DNA of 8,567 nucleotides from Clostridia bacterium (GTDB lineage Bacteria > Bacillota > Clostridia > Christensenellales > Borkfalkiaceae), in contig JAJPXK010000204.1 in the NCBI GenBank assembly GCA_021205485.1, positions 240 through 8,806 on the forward strand, written 5' to 3'. The translations under genes and the position numbers were made by a program. Positions 6,703-8,567 of this stretch are shown one piece after another; position 1 is the first letter of the stretch; the number at the start of each line of letters is the position of its first letter. The notes beneath the pieces are model-generated. The model had not been told where the DNA came from. It worked only from the letters and a program-made list of their open reading frames with translations, and did not search any database.

Positions 6703-7401
6703 TCAAAACGTTCCAAAGCTGTAGCCGTTTTGCCTGTAGTATTTTATAAGCCTTTTCACGGCCTCTGGCGTCGCTGTTTTTGTGGTGGAGTCGTGGCATA
6801 ATAAAACAATGTTGTTGCAGTCGGCGCTCGTTTTAACGGCGTTTTCATATAGCTGGTCGGCCGTATTCATTCCAAATTCGGCGTCGCAGACGCTGGCGTT
6901 CCAGTCTACGTACCGCATGCCGCATTGCGTCGCGGCGGATATTAGCCTGCAATCAAGCCCGTATGACCCTCCGGGAAAACGGTAAGTATCTGAGCGTTTC
7001 CCTGTGATAGCATAGATTACGTCATTGCATTTTTTAATGTCTTTAACCAAAGCCTGCGGCGAAGAATAGATCTCTGAATAGTTGTGAGTATAGGAATGTA
7101 CCGCGACGGTGTGGCCTTCCGCTGCTTCCCTTTTAATTAAATAATCCCTTGTTTCGGCCTGCCGACCTATAATAAAAAATGTCGCTTTAATATTTTCCTC
7201 TTTAAGAATATCCAATATTTTAGGCGTAATTCTGTCGCTCGGCCCGTCGTCAAAGGTAAAATATACCGTTTTGCCTGTCGTCTGTTCGTCATCGTTTATG
7301 GCGGCGAAGGCGTTAATTTTTACCGTATTGTTTAAGTAGACAATTACCAAAAAGGCGAAGGCGAGCATAAACGCCGTTATAGCGGGGATTTTTCTGTTCA
7401 T
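6703..7401 (-). CDS. Polysaccharide (peptidoglycan) deacetylase family protein, membrane anchored
   Basis: This 232-residue protein has a hydrophobic N-terminal segment (residues 6-23) that serves as a signal anchor or signal peptide, with a possible cleavage after AFA (31-33). A complete NodB-type catalytic domain follows and should face the cell exterior. Motifs in order are TFDDGPS (49-55) with the catalytic base and metal Asp D51-D52, ATFFIIG (73-79), HSYTH (102-106) with metal ligands H102 and H106, RFPGGS (141-146), DWNAS (166-170), and LLCHDS (200-205) with H203. The family removes N-acetyl groups from peptidoglycan or similar glycans, often giving lysozyme resistance or acting in spore cortex formation. 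The exact substrate cannot be read here. There is no separate cell-wall-binding domain. No clear ribosome site precedes ATG 7401. The gene is divergent from the YjzC-like gene and converges on pyrE. Confidence 0.9.
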   Translation of the reverse strand: MNRKIPAITAFMLAFAFLVIVYLNNTVKINAFAAINDDEQTTGKTVYFTFDDGPSDRITPKILDILKEENIKATFFIIGRQAETRDYLIKREAAEGHTVAVHSYTHNYSEIYSSPQALVKDIKKCNDVIYAITGKRSDTYRFPGGSYGLDCRLISAATQCGMRYVDWNASVCDAEFGMNTADQLYENAVKTSADCNNIVLLCHDSTTKTATPEAVKRLIKYYRQNGYSFGTF

Positions 7402-7486
7402 AAGATTATTTTGTGCAGGAATGTAAAAAATAGTAATTTATTTGCGTTTAAAAAAATTTTATCTGCTCATACTGCTTATATCAATC

Positions 7487-7494
7487 AAGGAGGA
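7487..7494 (+). promoter_or_regulatory. Strong ribosome binding site of the 53-residue gene
   Basis: AAGGAGGA is an essentially perfect Shine-Dalgarno sequence with an 8-nt gap to ATG 7503. It is the main evidence that the very short ORF downstream is a real, well-translated gene. Confidence 0.85.
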
Positions 7495-7502
7495 TTTCAT
7501 TT

Positions 7503-7664
7503 ATGAGATTGAACAGCGGCGATTATGCTCCACGTACAGGTTCTTACAAAGTAGTGGACGGACAGGGCAAGACATTAAACACCATTTATATTTCTGAGGG
7601 CGAAACAATGCCTCCAACACAGATAAGCGGTTGCCATTACGAATTTGAAGGCGAAGAAAATTAA
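7503..7664 (+). CDS. Small YjzC-like protein, 53 residues
   Basis: ATG 7503 to TAA 7662-7664 encodes 53 residues. The sequence has GDYAPRTGSYKVVD (residues 6-19), then a basic stretch, then EGETMPPT (32-39) and a short C-terminal strand. The pattern G-x-x-A-P-x-T-G-x-Y, followed about 20 residues later by E-G-E-x-(hydrophobic)-P-P-T, resembles the small Bacillus YjzC-type proteins. Their role is unknown to me. It is acidic, soluble, and has one cysteine (C44) in a CHY triplet. The perfect ribosome site suggests high expression. It stands alone, divergent from the deacetylase, and is closed by its own hairpin at 7682-7708. I see no convincing promoter boxes in the 100 bp upstream. That it is a real gene is likely; the family name is moderate. 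Confidence 0.75.
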   Translation: MRLNSGDYAPRTGSYKVVDGQGKTLNTIYISEGETMPPTQISGCHYEFEGEEN

Positions 7665-7681
7665 AACACGGTAAGATAAAG

Positions 7682-7708
7682 TTCCTCCGCACAGCTTGTG
7701 CGGAGGAA
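7682..7708. terminator. Terminator hairpin between two converging genes
   Basis: TTCCTCCGCACA (7682-7693) pairs perfectly over 12 bp with 7697-7708, leaving a 3-nt loop. T-rich but interrupted tracts follow on both strands (TTGCCGTTT on plus, CTTTATCTT on minus). It lies 17 nt after the stop of the YjzC-like gene and 7 nt beyond the stop of the minus-strand SPOR-like gene, so it probably ends both transcripts, with modest U-tracts. Confidence 0.75.
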
Positions 7709-7715
7709 TTGCCGT

Positions 7716-8330
7716 TTATGTAAGGGTTATGTTCAAAAGAATATCCGCTATGGCAATTTGCGTTGCCCGCAGATATTTGGAATAGGTATTTTCAATACAT
7801 TCATCGCAGCGGTATAAAACCTGCGAAATCAAGTTGTAAAAACAATTCTCTTCGTTCTGTTCTGTAAGGAAACAAAGATTTTTTTTAACGCTTTGCATTA
7901 TGTCTTTTATGGCAGAGGAGGAGTACTCGCCTGTGTCAAGTCCGTTTGCGCAGGCGTATATTATTGTAGAAAGTTCGTAAAGCGTAGTTATAATTCCCTT
8001 GTAGGTTTTTGCCTGCTTTATTGCGTTTCGGGTAGTGAGGGGGTATGCCTTACGTTCTGCTGTAAGCGCGCCGCAGCTTACGCCAAGAGTATTAAGGTTT
8101 TTGCACACAGCTTCTGCATCGGCATAAGAATAGTAACACGCTGCGGCGATATAATATCTGCCGCCGTATTCCAAAGTATAGGCCGCCCCGCCGTAACCGT
8201 CTACCGCAGAGGAAAAGGAGGAGGCTGAAGCCTCGCCGTCAGTTTCGTAGCAGTATACAAAGTAAAAGCATATATCAAAGTCAATACTTTTTTTGCCGCA
8301 GAGCGAGGACAGCGGTATGGCTGCCGCCAT
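7716..8330 (-). CDS. Unrecognised Cys/Tyr-rich protein with SPOR-like segment; start probably frameshifted
   Basis: The open frame from ATG 8330 gives 204 residues. Residues 58-90 (RYYIAAACYYSYADAEAVCK, then a further NLNTLGVSCGAL) follow the pattern of SPOR domains, which bind denuded peptidoglycan: an aromatic strand, a helix with DAE, and a second strand after a LxxLG turn. The rest is mostly helical with no motif I recognise. Eleven cysteines in 204 residues is high. The ATG at 8330 has no ribosome site and begins inside a hydrophobic stretch (MAAAIPLSSL). The frame stays open upstream without a Met to a stop at 8391-8393. The continuation upstream (23 residues from ATG 8398) would give a classic basic-plus-hydrophobic signal sequence if one A were added to the A8 tract. 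The intact protein would then be 227 residues and exported. SPOR-like is a moderate call. Confidence 0.65.
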   Translation of the reverse strand: MAAAIPLSSLCGKKSIDFDICFYFVYCYETDGEASASSFSSAVDGYGGAAYTLEYGGRYYIAAACYYSYADAEAVCKNLNTLGVSCGALTAERKAYPLTTRNAIKQAKTYKGIITTLYELSTIIYACANGLDTGEYSSSAIKDIMQSVKKNLCFLTEQNEENCFYNLISQVLYRCDECIENTYSKYLRATQIAIADILLNITLT

Positions 8331-8398
8331 AAGTACAAAAATTGAAATCAGGCATACGGCTGAAATTAAGTGGCTGAAGCGGTGTTTTTTTTACGCAT
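8331..8398 (-). pseudogene. Out-of-frame signal-sequence segment with A8 homopolymer, 5' part of the SPOR-like gene
   Basis: On the minus strand ATG 8396-8398 is followed by CGT and eight A (plus-strand T8 at 8385-8392). As written, it reads only ten codons (MRKKNTASAT) before TAA. With nine A it reads MRKKKHRFSHLISAVCLISI, then FVL, and runs straight into the ATG at 8330 in frame. This gives a basic N-region and a hydrophobic core that continues through MAAAIPL. The match to a signal peptide is too good to dismiss. The cause may be a sequencing indel, phase variation, transcriptional slippage or a real null mutation. No good ribosome site is visible before ATG 8398. Confidence 0.55.
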
Positions 8399-8453
8399 AT
8401 CATATTTTATCGAAGAATATAAAAAAATATGTACTTTTAGCTTTGTAAATTGC

Positions 8454-8481
8454 TTGCAAATTGCAAAATTTTTGATATAAT
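8454..8481 (+). promoter_or_regulatory. Promoter of the tRNA-Thr gene
   Basis: A perfect -10 TATAAT (8476-8481) is preceded, after a 16-bp spacer, by TTGCAA (8454-8459), which matches the -35 consensus at four of six bases. Transcription would start near 8488, about 27 nt before the mature 5' end of the tRNA. Confidence 0.65.
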
Positions 8482-8514
8482 AATTAGGTCAGTAAGTTTT
8501 GTAAGCGACTTAAT

Positions 8515-8567
8515 GCTACTGTGGCTCAGTTGGTAGAGCAGCTGATTCGTAATCAGCAGGTCGCCGG
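8515..8567 (+). tRNA. tRNA-Thr, anticodon CGU (3' end outside window)
   Basis: The first 53 nt of a tRNA are present. The 5' acceptor strand is GCTACTG (8515-8521), followed by TG at positions 8-9. The D-stem GCTC/GAGC (8524-8527/8536-8539) encloses AGTTGGTA. The anticodon stem GCTGA/TCAGC (8541-8545/8553-8557) encloses the loop TTCGTAA, so the anticodon is CGU (8548-8550), reading the Thr codon ACG. The variable region AGGTC and the first T-stem strand GCCGG complete the visible part. The T-loop and 3' acceptor strand are cut off by the window end, so full pairing cannot be tested. Confidence 0.92.

Noticed and set aside
7501..7692. 63-codon minus-strand frame over the 53-residue gene
   Set aside because: It covers the terminator hairpin and lacks a ribosome site, while the plus-strand frame has a perfect one.
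7893..8228. 111-codon plus-strand frame inside the SPOR-like gene
   Set aside because: Low-complexity composition and full overlap with the better-supported minus-strand gene; antisense shadow.
8515..8567. tRNA-Thr as an integration site of a mobile element
   Set aside because: tRNA genes are common attachment sites, but the 3' end is outside the window and no integrase or direct repeat is visible.

Overview
The window looks like a piece of a low-to-mid GC Firmicute chromosome, most likely a Clostridia-type anaerobe. The evidence is strong AAGGAGG-type ribosome binding sites, heavy use of ATA and AGG codons, an NAD-linked (PyrK/PyrD class 1B) dihydroorotate dehydrogenase, and a clostridial pyr gene order. 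I cannot name a genus. Nothing in the window looks like an insertion sequence, prophage or CRISPR array.

Layout. Positions 1-370 hold the 3' end of a calcineurin-like metallophosphoesterase gene. A consensus promoter at 391-420 then drives a leader of about 230 nt. The leader contains a strong hairpin, a possible 16-codon leader peptide and an intrinsic terminator (attenuator). Behind it lies a compact pyrimidine operon, pyrB-pyrC-pyrF-pyrK-orf157-pyrD-pyrE (658-6652). It encodes every step from carbamoyl phosphate and aspartate to UMP. The seventh gene, between pyrK and pyrD, encodes an unrecognised two-helix membrane protein. The operon ends at a perfect 18-bp hairpin (6662-6700). This hairpin also closes the converging polysaccharide deacetylase gene on the minus strand (6703-7401).

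Divergent from the deacetylase is a 53-residue YjzC-like gene (7503-7664) with a very good ribosome binding site. A 12-bp hairpin separates it from a converging minus-strand gene (7716-8330) for a Cys- and Tyr-rich protein with a SPOR-like segment. The start of that gene appears to be out of frame: adding one A to an A8 tract would join it to a typical signal peptide. The window ends inside a tRNA-Thr(CGU) gene that has its own promoter.

How the genes work together. PyrB makes carbamoyl aspartate, PyrC cyclises it, and PyrD with PyrK oxidises dihydroorotate to orotate using NAD. PyrE adds PRPP to give OMP, and PyrF decarboxylates it to UMP. Carbamoyl phosphate synthase (carAB), the ATCase regulatory chain (pyrI) and the regulator pyrR are not in the window. 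The leader suggests control by premature termination coupled to translation, comparable in logic to enterobacterial pyrBI. This is an inference from layout and is not proven.
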